Source: Adiantum capillus-veneris (lineage: Eukaryota > Streptophyta > Polypodiopsida > Polypodiales > Pteridaceae). From it: a DNA stretch of 64,000 nucleotides. Both the position numbers and the translations under genes were made by a program. The stretch is from assembly GCA_014529385.2 (NCBI GenBank), contig CM043952.1, positions 55,716,619-55,780,618 of the forward strand. The letters run 5' to 3'. This document shows, one piece after another, positions 10,896 to 63,700 of the stretch (the stretch's first letter is position 1; each line of letters starts with the position of its first letter). Below the pieces are notes generated by a model that was not told the origin of the DNA, ran no database searches, and saw only the letters and a program-made list of their open reading frames with translations.

Positions 10896-11157
10896 AAAAC
10901 CCTAATCTCTCAGCCCTTGCATCCCTTCCACATCGTGCACCATCAATAGAGGATGGGTGGGAGCTACGAGTAGCAAGATGGCGAGATGGAGGGAGTAGCA
11001 GGCATATGGGAGGTGGAAACGTGGGGTGTAAAATTATCCCCCTCCCATAGTTCAAGGGGGGTAGTCCTCTCTCGTAGATTGCGTGAGAGTGCCATGTCCC
11101 GTAGTTCAATGCTAGAATTGGGTAGAGCCTTAATTATTTTCATCTTATCTAATTTCA
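10724..11157 (+). mobile_element. 3' LTR of copia-1
   Basis: The LTR starts TGGGGATAAATGCC directly after the polypurine tract. An AT-rich TATA-like stretch lies near 10794-10808, followed by a (CT)n tract at 10855-10893. The end is placed at AATTTCA (11157), just before the LTR of gypsy-2; it is uncertain by tens of bases because no second copy is available for comparison. Confidence 0.55.
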
Positions 11158-11164
11158 TCTAATT

Positions 11165-11510
11165 TGACATCTGACTCGAAAGTTCTAACTTGGAATAACT
11201 GTCAAGTGACCATCTCATTCCATCACCTCTAAGTCGTAGAGATAATACAGGCTCACCCCTAAGCCTAGAAGCCTACAACCAATGGGCTAGCCTTTATCAA
11301 AAGGATTGGTGTTCCATACCACCAAGCCCACACCAATGTGGGTGTGCTAGTAGATATGCCAAGGGCATGGAGTCCAAGTGTGGTGATCACACCAAATGGC
11401 TCACAACGCCCAAGGTCCTATTTATAGGATTCCTTAATTGCCCTGACCATAGGGCTATCTTCACACTTGGCCGGGCTCATGCACCCATCCTTATGTATGG
11501 GAACATAACA
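11165..11510 (-). mobile_element. 3' LTR of gypsy-2
   Basis: It reads TGACATCTG...GAACATAACA on the plus strand and is followed by TTTCCCCCCTTATTT (11511-11525), which on the minus strand is a polypurine tract ending at TGTTATG. A minus-strand TATAAATAGG lies at about 11415-11425. The 5' partner was not found. Confidence 0.6.
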
Positions 11511-14400
11511 TTTCCCCCCTTATTTTCAATTGTTGTCCTCACAAATATCTTTGGTTATGAAGTTGGGGAAATAATTCTTCAATGATTGCACCGATTCCCA
11601 AGTAACAATGGCTCATTTCTATGGTTCCACTTGATCAAATACTCTGGGTAAAAAGTCTTTTGAGACCGTTTGACCCTTTGATCAAGGACCGATTTGGGTT
11701 GAAATGGAATGTAACAAGTGGTATCCTCCAAACTCAGGATAAAGGAACAAATTGTTCTTCCTATCCCAAAAGCTCTAAGTGACTAAGTTCATGGAACATG
11801 GGATGGATAGTAGTGTCAGAGGTTAGATCCAATTTGGAGAACACATCATTAATCTTCTTGATGATTCGGAATGTCCCACAATATTGGGAAGATAATTTCA
11901 AGAATTGACTAGTACGGATCATGCTAGAATCCTTTGGTACCTGGTGGTACACCCACATCCCCTCACGAGGTCATGAGGTTGTCAATGGCCAGCATTATCT
12001 CCATCTTGAGCAATCTTTATGTTTTCCTTAGCGATCATGAGCATTTCTTGTATGTCGCATAAGAAATAGGATATGGATTGGATCTTAACCCCCTTCAGTC
12101 CAATAGCAATCGGTGGTTTCGGCTCATAACCAGACATGAGCATGAATAGGCTATAACCTGTAGACGAGTGCCTAGTAATCTCATACAAAAATCCAATTTG
12201 TGGGAGATAATGTTCACAATCAAAGTGATGGTGGGAGACATATGTGCGAAATATGTCCTCCATTGTCATCAAATTTAACATGATTTGAGGATGACATGCA
12301 CAAGCAGGTGTCTAGTATTTGGAAAAAAAATTGCCAAAAATTGTCACTAAACTTAGGATCATAGTCACAACAAGCTCCTTAGGCAAACCATACAACTTAT
12401 ACAAGTGCTCTGCAAAGGGCTGAGTTAACTTATGGCTCTTTATGGTGGTATGCATAGGTATAAAATGTGCCATTTTTGTGAGTTGGTCAACGATGACCCA
12501 AATGGAATCATATTGGTTTGGGGCAATCAAGTACAAAATCCATAGAAATGCTAGTCCATTTCTTCTCAAGAAATTGCGGAGGAAGTAGGATCCCAACACG
12601 CTTTTGATATTTAGCTTTATTGAGATGACACTATGCACCTTTTTTCACATACAACTCAATGAAAACTTTCATGTGCAGCCTTGAAAAGAAATATCAGCTT
12701 ACTATGGCCAAACCACAGTGTATGTCAGTGTGTCTTGTGCTTGGAGCATTGTGACACTCAAACAAAATCTTTTTGTCAATATCCTCATCAAAGAGCACAT
12801 AAATTTTCCTTTCTTGAAAAGGAACCCACCACCACGACTGGAACACTCCATTACCTTTCTCTTCATAGTAGCCAGCTAACGGGCATCCAGATTTTCATTG
12901 CTCTTCATGCTACATAATCTCCTTGGACTCGCCACCAAATCTCATTAAAGTGACGATCTATCTAGCAATGCCCTTTGAGACAAAGATAGAAATCAATCGA
13001 GACTTTAGTGAACAAAAGAACATTTACCTTTGAGATCCTACTAAGGGAATTGACCACCACATTGGTAGGACAAAGATAGAAACCAATCAAGACTTCAGTG
13101 AACAAAATAACATTTACCTTTGAGATCCTACTAAGGGAATTGACCACCGCATTGGTAGTGCCCTTATGATAGTGTATCTCAAAGTCAAACTTCTCCATGA
13201 ACTCGACCCATCTTGCCATCCAATCTCAAAGGTAAGGCTAATCACAGAGATATTTCAATGAATATTGGGCATTCCATATTACAAATCAAGCACCATAGAG
13301 CTAATGATGCCAAATTTTCATAGCATGGATGACTGCCAACAATTCTTTCTCCTATGTGGAAGAATGGTCTTGCATGTCCATGAGCTTACAACTTTCAAAT
13401 GCTTTAGGTTGGTTGTCTTGATAGAGAAAAACACCCATGGCATAATCGTTGGCATCGGTTTCCACCACAAAGGGGTTTCTCGGATCCACTTTCTACAATA
13501 TTGATGTAGATATAACTAATTGCTTCAATGCTTGTAAATAATGACTGAGTTCATCAATCTTTGCGTGATAGATGGACTAACACTATGATTATTTATTTTA
13601 AATCTCTTTAGAAAATGTGCAAGGGTTTGGCAGTCTTGGTGTATTCTTTGACGAATTTCTTGAAAGATCTAGAAACCTAGAAAAGATTTTACTTGCTATA
13701 AGGTTTGTAAAACGGGCCACTATAGGACTACTCATACCTTTTTGGGATCAATGTGGATGCCATCAAGTGAGATGACATGGTTGAGGTACAACAACTATGT
13801 AAAAAAAAAAAGCATTTGAATTGCTTTACATACACCTTTTCTCGTCATGAAAGTCATTGGACAAAGGTGTTTTGCAAATGCTCCCCAACTATAAATAAGT
13901 ACATCATCAAGAAAAACTACAAAAAACTTTCCCAGATACATACAAAATAGATCTTAATCATCTACTGGAAAGTTGCGAGCAGTGGTCAATCCAAAAGATA
14001 GGATCAAAAATTGGTAATGTCCATTCAGTGTATGAAACATGGTTTCTAGGACATCAGTTAGGTGTATCCATTTTGTATCTGTATTTGATGGTAGCTAGAC
14101 CAAAGATCAATACTGGTGAAATATTTGCACCTGAGAGTTGATGCATAAGGTCATCTATCCTAGGCAACAAAAACGTATTCTTGATGGTGACTTTATTGAG
14201 ATCCTTATAATCTATGTAGAAATGCATCGCTCTATCCTTCTTTTTAGTGCAAGAAGAATAGGAGGGCCCAAGGGAGACTTACTAGGCTCAATAAAACCCT
14301 TGCCAAGATAGGCTTGGAGCTGCCTATCAATCTCGTCTTCCTTTTAGGGGGTAAACTTATAAAATTGATGAGACATGGGATGGCTGTTAGGTAAAAGCTT
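11511..14400 (-). mobile_element. Gypsy-2 pol remnant (integrase, RNase H, RT)
   Basis: Minus-strand fragments run in pol order from high to low coordinates. RT lies near 14140-14350 ([13 protein letters not shown]), RNase H at about 13140-13500 (FDFEIHYHKGTTNAVVN at its end), integrase at 12312-12638 (IWVIVDQLTKMAHFIPMHT) and its C-terminal part at 11761-12281. Stops and frameshifts are everywhere, so this is an old copy. Protease and gag presumably lie above 14.4 kb but are hardly recognisable. Confidence 0.75.
12980..13159. repeat. 90-bp tandem duplication inside gypsy-2
   Basis: Two consecutive 90-bp units (12980-13069 and 13070-13159) begin ACAAAGATAGAAA and differ at only a few positions. 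Ninety is a multiple of three, so the duplication keeps the RNase H-side frame (the NSLSRISK words occur twice). Confidence 0.85.
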
Positions 14401-16907
14401 TATCTTATAATCAAGGCCCAAGACAGTCACTCATCAGAACCTCCTTATATCATGTGCATTCAAGAGATTATTAATCATCCGCCAATATACATGCTATACT
14501 TACCTTGTGGGCCTATTTAAAAAACCCCAACCCCCTCTATGCATACATAAAAGTATATTTTGGACTATTAATAATCCTCTCAAGTTAAGTCACATGATAT
14601 GGTGTACATTTTGAAAAGTGTCTGCCCATGCCTCCCAACCCTAACCCCCCTCTATGCATACATAAAAGTACATCTTAAACTATTAATAATACTCTCCAAT
14701 TTATTCACATGATATGGCACACATTTTGAAAAGTGATTGCCTCAAGGATCAAGGGTGGGCCCATGAGATGATGGAAATCCATTGGGTAAATATGACAGAA
14801 ACACGTCAACAAACTCTTTCAAAATAGAATCCATGTATCCTTCATAGTAGTATCATCATGAGACAAAGAAACATCATGCTTCGACAAAAGCACATCAACA
14901 TTGAACTTATTTAATGACAAGAGAAAGAAAAATCAACATTGGAATCCTTGATAATACAAATTAAGACTTCAACATTAGGATCATGACAGCATGTATCAAA
15001 CGCTTTTGCTGAAATAAAATTTACTTCAACATTAGTGGTTCCGAAGGATGGAAAACCGTTGACCACATGATACACACCATCAAGTTCAAAAATAGAATGA
15101 GATGCATAATCTAGGATAGGGAAGCTATCCTTGTATAGAACCATGACATGCCTAGAATGATATCTACATGCTCTAAACTATTCAAATTATTGATGAGAAG
15201 CTATTCAAAGAAGGAAGTATTGTTGTCTTAAAGCAAGTCACATGGAGGACAAAAGAGCATGAGGTGAAAGAAAAGAAGAAGAGTAGCTCAAGAGCCAACG
15301 AAGCACAAAAATCTGCCATTATCCTCAAATCCTATTCAAAGAATACAATTTTTGTCCATCTTGAATTCAAGAATGTAGAATGTAGGAAGGATAGTTGCTA
15401 AAAAAATTTAATCTTTTGTTAAATATGGATATTGCATTTGCACTAAGTTTCACATGTTCATGAATAGATTTAGGAAAATTGAAGCCTCCCCTTTTCATCC
15501 TCATGCCTCCCCTTTGACCTTTCCTCACCTCATCTATGGCAGGGGTTGACATCAAGGGTAAGTAGCTCAAGGTCAAGCACATGCAGTTGTGGTGGAGCCA
15601 AATGACGAGTGCAAACCAGTCACAATTTGTAGTGTAAACCATGAGTGAGTGCAGCCAGGCAAGAGAGTAGCCATATGTTTGATACAACATAGGCAACATG
15701 AGGTGCACCCATATGGGCAAGCAACAAGGTACATCTGATTGAGTAGCTAGTCTTCCAAATTTTTACTTTCCTCCTCCTACTATGATGTATATGAGCCTAT
15801 GTGTTTTCATCCCTTCTCAAGTAGAAAGCCCTTTGAAAGAAGTTTTTGAATTTGTTTCAGTGATTCTATACCCCTATTAATTTGCTTAGCTACATGGTGA
15901 AGAAAGTTGTGCCTAGGAGTAGAACACTTTGAAGCACCTCAACAGTCTTTTTGTTAAGGTTTGAGCCCCCCTCTCTCTTTTTTCTCCTTTCACATGGCTT
16001 GCAAATATAAAAAGAGTTGGTGCTTTTGTTTTGGTTATTCATTTCTTTTTGCTCAATTTGCATAGGCTCATTTTATATGGCTTGCAAATATAAAATGAGT
16101 TGGTGCTTTTGTTTTGGTTATTCATTTCTTTTTGCTCATTTTTCATAGGTTGCAAATGTGAGACGATTTCAATGTGATGGTATTGAATAGGTATACCACA
16201 AGTATGCTTGAGAATAAACCTAACTTTCATTCTTTGATCATGAGAAATGAGAAACAAGGTAGGTTTCCAAGGAACTTACAAGTCATGCCAAGGAAAACTT
16301 TGAACTTTCCTTTGCTAAGCAAAGAAAGTGAAATGTATAAATAACAATTGATCACAGTTAGATGGCATAGTTGACACACATAGGGAGTCGAATGAAAGAA
16401 AATTGGTAGGTGAGTAGAAGACTAAGGATGCCTAGAGAGGAGTCAATGGTGTTGAGGAGTGCTTACAAGAAGTTAAGTGGGAGGGGAATGTTTAAAAAAA
16501 TTATCAAACAGGTTAAGTTTTAATTGGTGATAGTTGTGGTAATGATGTAAAACAAAAATGGTTGCGAGGAAAAACTAGGACAACTTGGCAGATTTGTAGT
16601 CTATACTATCTTATGTCCACTTGCATAACTCCTATTGTAGCTGGGGATTGAGATTTCCATTATGATTGCTGGTGAACCAATCCAAAGTCAACTTTGTGGA
16701 GAAGTCAGGCTTATCAAGAGAGGATGTAAAGAGCATCATTATTGTTCTTATATGTGCTACCCAAATACACAACCAAGAGTCAGAAAATCATGTGAACAAA
16801 ACAACACCTAGATAAAGCTGAAAAAAGTTGGGCAAAGCAATGGGAAAAGCTATCCAAAAGAATTCAACGCTCTTTAACTTTTCTTTTAACAAGGCCGACA
16901 CTTACGT

Positions 16908-16961
<54 letters not shown>

Positions 16962-17480
16962 CTATTTTTATTACTAAGCTTAAAAAATAGCCTTATAAAA
17001 CCTAAAATTAAGCCTAAAAAATGTGAACAAGATTTGATAGGCACCACACCTTTATCACTACTTGCTTATGCAAGCAAGCAGTGCCAACAAACATGCAGTT
17101 GTTTATGTGACCCCCACTGCGGACTTCCCCTTGGCGGTCTTGTCTCATAAATGTTAGTCATTGGAACTAGCTGAATACAACACCTTCCTATCTTGTAGCT
17201 TGAAATTTTTCTTTGTGAAGCTGCAAACTTGATTGAGTGCATGTTGGGCCATAGCATTACTTTGCATCATTTTGTTGTCACGATATTGCTTTTTGAAACT
17301 ATGAAGGTGCTTTCCATGCTCTTTATAAGCCTCAATACATATGTCAAGTTGCTTTTGAATTACGGTAACAAAGGAAAGTGCATTCTTTTGCATTCGACTT
17401 ATCACCCCGCTCATTCAATGCTGAGTGGCTATGCACATCGAAAAGGTGACATCTGTGATGAATGCTGTTTTATTTAATGG
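14401..17480. other. Probable 5' part of gypsy-2, mostly unrecognisable
   Basis: No intact gene. A minus-strand frame at 14911-15144 and a helical minus-strand frame at 17154-17414 (MQKNALSFVTVIQKQLDICI) could be worn protease and gag remnants, judged by position only. A repeated segment with the words TTGGTGCTTTTGTTTTGGTTATTC occurs at about 16017 and 16098. A (GA)24 tract lies at 16912-16958. No 5' LTR was found. Confidence 0.35.
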
Positions 17481-17618
17481 GTTTTCAAGAACTTTTTGTG
17501 AAGTGCAGACAATTGTTTTTAGGGTGTAGGATTGCGTCTCTTTTTGGTTCTCATTGCAGGTATGCCACTGACTTGCAGGTGATAAACCCTACAATATCCG
17601 AAAGAGTTACTTCGTCAA

Positions 17619-18095
17619 ATGGTGGGATTTGTGATTAATTACGAATGGGATGATATGCGTGAGCTATCGAAAATGCCAGATGTAAGGTTGTGGTTTGTTC
17701 TCCTAGATGCTATGTACCCATGGCTCCCAGTTGTATTGGATTGGAGAGCTGGTGAACTAGCCCGATATATTGCCATGTTGGTGCCACATGAGGTTGTCCT
17801 TATCACCCATTTCTTGATGCCCACAGTGGCAAAGAGGCTCATTTGCAATTTAAAACTTACTTACACTAAGTGGAAGTCAATTTTGGAAAGTGTATATTGT
17901 GATTTTATTGCAAATGAAGAGGAGAGAGAGGGCCTGGCATTCAATCCAAAAGCACTGGAACTCCTTGTAATGAGCAAATTGTTTATCGTATATCCATGGC
18001 TACAGACCTTAGAGTGGCAAAGCCTGATACCAAGGTGTATGACATGTTATGAATTTTGGGTTACGAGATTGATGCAGAGCTTTTCCAACTTCTAG
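17619..18095 (+). CDS. Hypothetical ORF, 158 codons
   Basis: An uninterrupted frame from an ATG at 17619 to 18095 with a plausible amino-acid mix (Trp, Leu, Val and Glu rich; e.g. YPWLPVVLDWRAGELARY). It is preceded 60-80 bp upstream by a good acceptor (TTCTCATTGCAG). I do not recognise the family. It could be one exon of a plus-strand gene convergent with GWT1, or an old element fragment. It is longer than the surrounding chance ORFs, which is the main reason for listing it. Confidence 0.3.
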   Translation: MVGFVINYEWDDMRELSKMPDVRLWFVLLDAMYPWLPVVLDWRAGELARYIAMLVPHEVVLITHFLMPTVAKRLICNLKLTYTKWKSILESVYCDFIANEEEREGLAFNPKALELLVMSKLFIVYPWLQTLEWQSLIPRCMTCYEFWVTRLMQSFSNF

Positions 18096-20217
18096 AATCA
18101 AGATAAAATGGTGATGAAAGGAAAGTGATCTCTATTGACTCTTTCTCAAAAGATTTGGGCCCCTTATAATGATTTTAAGTTGAAATTACTGTCATCAAAA
18201 CATTTTATTGAGCAATGAAAGAAAGTAAATTTATCTGCGGTTCAGTCACTTTTAGCATTGGCCAAAGCTTTTTGGTGCTGATGAAGGTTAGTATTCAATA
18301 TTCATGAGTGATGAGGTGGAGACAATGGTCATGGTGTGGCTAGTGCAGGTCAAGGAGAGCTCAGAGTGGATTGTGCTACAGGCTCGGGCTTTTCTGAAAA
18401 TTCCTGGTCTAATTTAACTAAACTGTCTTGGCATACGACGGTCAAGATTGAACAGCCTGGAGAGCCATCAATGGGGAACTAGCCTAGGGAATTGCACTTT
18501 AAAAGTTGCGTTGATGGGTTCAAAATGATAAGTTTGTGACTAGTACCATTGCATGTTTAACTCTTGAGGAGATAAGTCCATTCAATATATTTTCTGCGCG
18601 CTTGCATTGATGGAAATATTATAACGTGGTTTTTTGCTAGATGAGGGGCTGATTTGTTTGCTCTCAAAAGGGGAAAGTGTGCAAATAGAGTTGGTGGTGT
18701 TTTTGTGCTTTTATGTGTTTGACTTGTATATTACACCTTTACTTGAGCTAAACCCTCTTGGATAATCTGTTTACTTTGCCTATTGCCGTGCCTAGTTTGT
18801 GACTTTGTTTAAACTCAACAAACGAGGCATCTTGAGAAAGAGCAAAAGGTGTAGAATTAGACGAGTGAGGGACCTTTGTCTGTAGAGGAAATGAGTGCAT
18901 GGTCCTCTTGGTGTATTGGGTTGTCTTCCTGTGATATCTTGAAATTATCACATACCAAATACTGCTATACAACAATGTAGATCAGGTCCATCGACTTCTT
19001 CAATCCAAAGGATACAACGTTCACATTGGTTGGGTGTGTTGAGAATTTTCTGAATAAACCTATAAATTTTCAAAAGACCATACTATCAATCTGTTTACAG
19101 AAATGCTCCTCGGGAACACTGGGTAGGTATTTGCTAGATGAAACATTGGTGTGAGGCACATGTGATGTGGCACCTATGTGAGCTTAATTTATTTGACATC
19201 AAAGTTTGCTGATGTGCACACACTACCACTACCTAAAAAGAATTTGTGGAAAGTGATGAAGAATCAATGGTTTACAATAACAGCATCTCTCTTGTATACT
19301 TTCAAAATTCAAGGTCAAAAGCAAGAAGCAAGTTTTGACCACACAATTGCTTCAATCTCTACAAAACAACTCTCTACAACCATATCAAGCATTTGTACCT
19401 CCTAAAATTTCTTTACTTCTTGTCTGATTATTGCACTAGATGAAAGCATTGTGCAGAAGCCATTGGTCAAATTCAATTACAAAAATGCGCCTCTTGAAAG
19501 CTTTAGCTATCTGCAGCTCAAAACATAGACTTGCTTTACATTTGCCTGGCTACCCTATTTAAATGAGCAATTTTTTCACAACAATGTCTATACTGTAACA
19601 TTTTCCAGAACTCTAGCATCCAACAGATGCAACAATAGCTTTCAACCTTACGATGCCATAGATGCTATAACCCTGCGTAGAAACACCAAAATAAGCGCAT
19701 GCCAAAAGTACAATCACGACGAGGATGAGCAAAAAGCCATTCACATGCAAGTGTAAACATAACCCTGCACATGCATGAGCAGTTCATGCAGACACCTCCA
19801 ATGTGAATGCAGACACAATTCTGTAAATCTCACAACAACAAAACGAAAAATTTGAAGCACCCAAACAATCATAATTTTTGAGGCAAGCCCAGCGCCCATC
19901 AACTTCTTAAATCTTAGTCGAGATTTAGCAGAATTTGCGAAAATCTGAAGGTTACAACACATTCTTTGACATTGTAGTTGCACAAAGAATAGACACAGTA
20001 AAAAGAATGGCAGTTCAATCTTCTGTGGCATGATGCACACAATGAGACAGCTGGAATTCTTTGCCATCAAAATCTCGCCCATGAACAAATGATGCATGTG
20101 ATATATAATCATGCTGGGATCATTTCCAGTAGCCGAGAAATCATGAAGAGAATGCTGTTGAAAGCTTAAATTGCTTTCCGAGTAGAAGAGGACGTTTGGA
20201 ATCAAATGTGAATGCCA
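18096..20217. other. Downstream flank of GWT1, no gene seen
   Basis: AT-rich unique-looking sequence. The part next to 20217 is presumably the GWT1 3' UTR on the minus strand, but no clear poly(A) signal was located. No mobile-element coding sequence was recognised. Confidence 0.4.
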
Positions 20218-59299
<39,082 letters not shown>

Positions 59300-59390
59300 C
59301 TGCAATTAAACAACACTAGTGAAAGTTGTATAAATGTTCTGACGTGTGCACATGCATAGCTGGAATAGCTGAAATTTTGTGAGGGTGTAG

Positions 59391-59393
<3 letters not shown>

Positions 59394-59447
<54 letters not shown>

Positions 59448-59531
59448 CCCGCGCTGCCCTGCAATCCCGCCCTTGCGCTGTCCTGCAGTCCCGCCCCCGT
59501 GCTGCCCTCGCTGCCTCGTGCTGACCTGTAA

Positions 59532-59576
<45 letters not shown>

Positions 59577-59580
59577 AAAA
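59394..59580. repeat. (CT)n, GC-rich spacer, poly-C and poly-A
   Basis: (CT)25 at 59394-59443, then GC-rich partly repeated CCCTGCAATCCCGCC words, C31 at 59536-59566 and A14 at 59567-59580. LINE-A8 begins immediately after. Confidence 0.85.
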
Positions 59581-59893
59581 CAGGTACAGCAGTCGGCAAG
59601 CAGACAGTTTTTTCCTGCGCAGAAATCAGAGCAGATCAGAGTAGATTTCAAACACTACAGATTTTCAGGAAATTGCAGAAAATAGCAGATTTTAGAAACA
59701 GCAGAATTCAGAATTCAGAAATTGCAGAACTTTAGAAAATATAGAACGGGGCTTGGTTGTAATTTGCAGAAATTGAAGAAATGTACACCATGTATGCTTA
59801 ATGTGGGAACATGTATACATAATGTGCAAGCCCGGGTGCGTATAGGTCTCCTTCCGCCGCAAATTTCGTCTCGTTTGTTAGCAACGACCAACC

Positions 59894-60726
59894 ATGAGGA
59901 AGCAGAATGACAAGCCCGACCCCTTGGAAGATGCAGTCCAAAAGTGCAAAAAAGAAATGGTCGAGACCATTAACAAGATCAACCGCCACCTATTAGGAAA
60001 AATAAAACTGCTCGAAGATCGCATTTTGGCCCAAGAAAGCAAGATCACTGCAATGGGAGATCGTGTGATGGCCCAAGACGAAGAGATTGCGTCACTCAAG
60101 AAGGAGCTCGCGGAGGCACGATCATGAAACACGCTTGAAGAGGGAGAATTGCAACCCTCGGTAATAGAAGAACTCAACACAATCAAAGAGCAAGTGCGAG
60201 CCATCAAAGAGGGGGAAGAGAAGCATAAAGAAATGACGACTTCTTGGGTGGAGGTCATCACAAAGACTCAACAAAAAGCAGATGAAGCTCAGAAATGGAT
60301 TGAGGTTGCCAAGAAAGGGAAAAATAAGGAAACAACATCCACACCCACTATTATCAACCTGACACTAGAAGAGGAGCAAAGAAGACGTGTACGCTCTCTA
60401 CATGTGAGAATTTGCAGCCTAAAAGGCAAAGATATAGACGAAGAGGTAAAAGAACTCATGGCTTTGATGGGGGTTCATGAGCCGATGCACTCAAGAGCTT
60501 GCAGAGTGGGCAACAAGAAAAGTGGAAGCAAGGGGGAAACCTCGAAAGAAAGATGACTTATCCTTCGTTTTCCCTCCATGGAAGGGAAGAAGGACTAAAG
60601 AAGACACCAACTCTTAAGAAGACGGGCATCTTTCTTGGGGATGACCTTACCCTCTCACAGGTTGCTCATATGCAAGAGGTAATGCCAGAGAGTAGAGCGG
60701 CAAGGGAAAAAGGTAAGATTGCTTAG
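59894..60726 (+). pseudogene. LINE-A8 ORF1, coiled coil
   Basis: Starts MRKQNDKPDPLEDAVQ. The first 78 codons are a heptad-rich helix (KIKLLEDRILAQESKITAMG), then one TGA at 60125-60127, after which the same frame continues to 60556 (LNTIKEQVRAIKEGEEKHKE; LEEEQRRRVRSLHVRICSLK). The frame shifts near 60550 to one ending TGIFLGDDLTLSQVAH...REKGKIA. The layout coiled coil then basic globular domain resembles L1-type ORF1 RNA-binding proteins. No zinc knuckle was seen. Confidence 0.65.
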
Positions 60727-60799
60727 TACCGAGATGGAAGAGTGGTGATATTGGAGCCACGCTCCACATGACGGTGTGAGACCTATGGGGCCACACTCA

Positions 60800-63700
60800 A
60801 AGTTGCTACCTGGAATTGTAATGGATCTATGAGTCTTGATGTGGGTGCTCTTTGAGGAGAGTTTTAGTGGGAGAGACATCATCTTCTACTCTGAGACACA
60901 TTAGGCCCCTGGGCAGTCTATGCCTCACATTGATGAATACAGATGGGAGACAGCCTGTAGACAGGAGACACGATCAGAGCAGAGAGGGCGGGGCTCAGGA
61001 GGAGTGGCGGTGTTATTCAGAGAGGAGTTGCAGCCATTGATACATATAGCTCGCAGGGATGAGCAAGCTAGGTACATGTGGGTGAGATTGAGAGCAGAGA
61101 CTGGCAGATATCTTTACATTGCTATTTGCTACTACCCCCCGAGTACGTCAGTATATGCACCACCCAAAGGACAATCCCCCTTCTCTATTTTGGATGATGA
61201 CATATGGGAATTCTCTAGAGATGGTGACATTATCATTCTAGGGGATTTCAATGCTAGGACTTCCCATCATCAGACAGTATTTTATGATACGTCAAAGGAG
61301 ATGTTGAGAGAGCTGGATGTTGCAGAGACAGGCCTATCCAGACTATCACAGGATGGGGAACATAATGAGTATGGACGGCGCTTGATAGACGTGGGGATTG
61401 CACATGGATTGATCATCTTGAATGGCCTACAGAAATTTCCCGATGCGGGAGGTTTTACATGCTTTCCACACAGACATGGAGCCAGCACAGTGGATTATGT
61501 CATGGCACAACCAAGCCTCATTTCTAGTATCCAGGATCTCATAGTTGGGCCCAGACCTGTTGGGGTGGCAGTGGATCATGCTATTGTGTCGTTGACCATC
61601 TCTTTTCAGTTCAGTGCAACACACAATCCACGGGTAGCAGCTCCTACTCGCTACACCTTCACGCGGAAGATGGATTCTGTATACATAGACGGGATCTATA
61701 GACGCCTATGCACCGAAGAGCCAGGGCGACCTCTAGAGGAGCTTACTACTATACTAACACAGACATTACATGATGCAGCAGCAGAGGCATTACCCACACA
61801 CCCAGCCTGAGCATAGACGCCGTTCTAGGAGCATGCGTCCGAACAGCTGGTATGATGAGGAATGCCGCCAGCAGACTAGAGCTAGACTTCAGAGGGAAGT
61901 TCTTTTGGGGGACATCACCAACAGACAGTCACAGATTGACTTCCGACGCCTAGTGCGGCGGCAGAAGAGGGCATTTTTGGCTCGACTAGAGCAGGATCTC
62001 TACCAGCTATTCTTGAGTCAGGACTCACGTGAGGCATGGCGGCTCTTGCATGATGTCACAAAGTGATGACGTGGCGGACAACAAAAACCCTAAAATTCCT
62101 GCAAACCCTAATGTCTGCCAAAAACCCTAATTTCCGGAAATTGCGGAGGTAAAAAAAAAAAAACAAAAAAAGGGGAAATTTTGAGCGACGCAAATCTCTG
62201 CTCTTTGCTATGATTTGGGAGAAAGAGAGAGAAAAAGAGAACTTGCTTTTTATTGGCTCTCATTGAGAGAGAGAGAATCTGCGTTTGCTTTTAAGCTTTT
62301 GGGGCTCTGCTTTTGGGCATCCCTTGTAACCTTTAAATTGGTGGTGAGGGCCTCAGTTCTCAGAGCATCTGGACGCAGAGTCTGAGACTGAAACCCTAGC
62401 CACTCTCTTGTACTTTGATCTGATTAATATAAAAAGAAATACCGAAAGGGGCGCCAATCTTTGGGGCCAATATCTCTAGGCACGGAATTCCGCCGGGCCA
62501 GTGCAAATCTATTGTGATCTGTGAATTGTTTTGAAGTGGTTATTTGGTGTTGTCGCGGTTGATTCTTGACTTGGAGTGTCCAAGTCTGTTACACATGAGC
62601 TGTCTCCCCCCTTTGCCATTACCTTTGCAGAGACTTGGGGTCAGTACGCATCATCTTTGTACACAGTTTTTGGAGAGCCGCCCCTTCCCGACCCCCCGAT
62701 CCATGCCCACACACATGTGCTTTTTTCATCGCTGAGATGGTGAATAAGGCCATCGACAACATGAGGACTGGGAGAGCATATGATCATGATAGCCTGGTGG
62801 CTGAGCATTTCATGCATGCCGGAGATCTACTAGCAGAGCTTCTAGCAGTCATGTTTAACCGTGCCATGTGTGAGGGCTTGCCTGATACTTGGAGCCTATC
62901 TACGATTGTAACTATCTTCAAATTAAGAGACCCTATGGAGCCTGGGAATTATCGCACTATCATGATTGGACACACATTGGCACGGTTGTACGCATCCATT
63001 CTTGAGCAGCAGCTCAGTAGATGAGCAGAGAGAGAGGGAGTACGTGTAACTGGGCAGGCAAGGTTCAAGAGAGGTTTTTCTACTCTTGACCATATCTTGA
63101 CACTCAGGGCCATCATCGAGGAGGGCAGATCCCGTGGGAGACGGATCTATTGTAGCTTTGTGGACTTCCTCAAGGCATTTGACATAGTACCCAAAGCTAG
63201 ATTGATGTGCAGATTACAGGAGATGGGAGTACCCACAGAGCTCATTTGGGGGATCATGGCATGTACAGATCAGTAGTAGGGCGAGGGTCTCTCTACACCG
63301 GTTCACTCCATTATTGGGGTGAAGCTGGGCTGCCCGCTCTCTCCTACTCTATTTGGTATGTATGTGGATGAGGTTTCTACTACATTGAGAGAGATGGGGA
63401 TAGAGGTGCACCGTTGGCAGGGACATGGATTCCGCTATTGTTATATGTTGATGATATTGTGTTCATCTCCGACTCTCCGGAGGCTTGGATGCTCTGCATA
63501 GGTTTGCCCATGAAGTGGTTTGTCTGTCAACGTTGGTAAAACCAAGGTCATGGTATTTGATACCACCCCACAGTGGATCAGGAGGTCAACGCCCGCATTC
63601 ACATACGGCTAGGAGACTGTGGAATATACAGATGCTTACACTTACCTTGGAGTGGTTTTTAGTGGACCAGCATTTTCATTAAGGAGAGCAGCAGAGACTA

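Noticed and set aside
19741-20205. 154-codon minus-strand ORF downstream of GWT1
   Set aside because: It is in a different frame from the terminal exon and overlaps its 3' UTR region; composition (Cys, Phe, Leu rich) is typical of a chance ORF.
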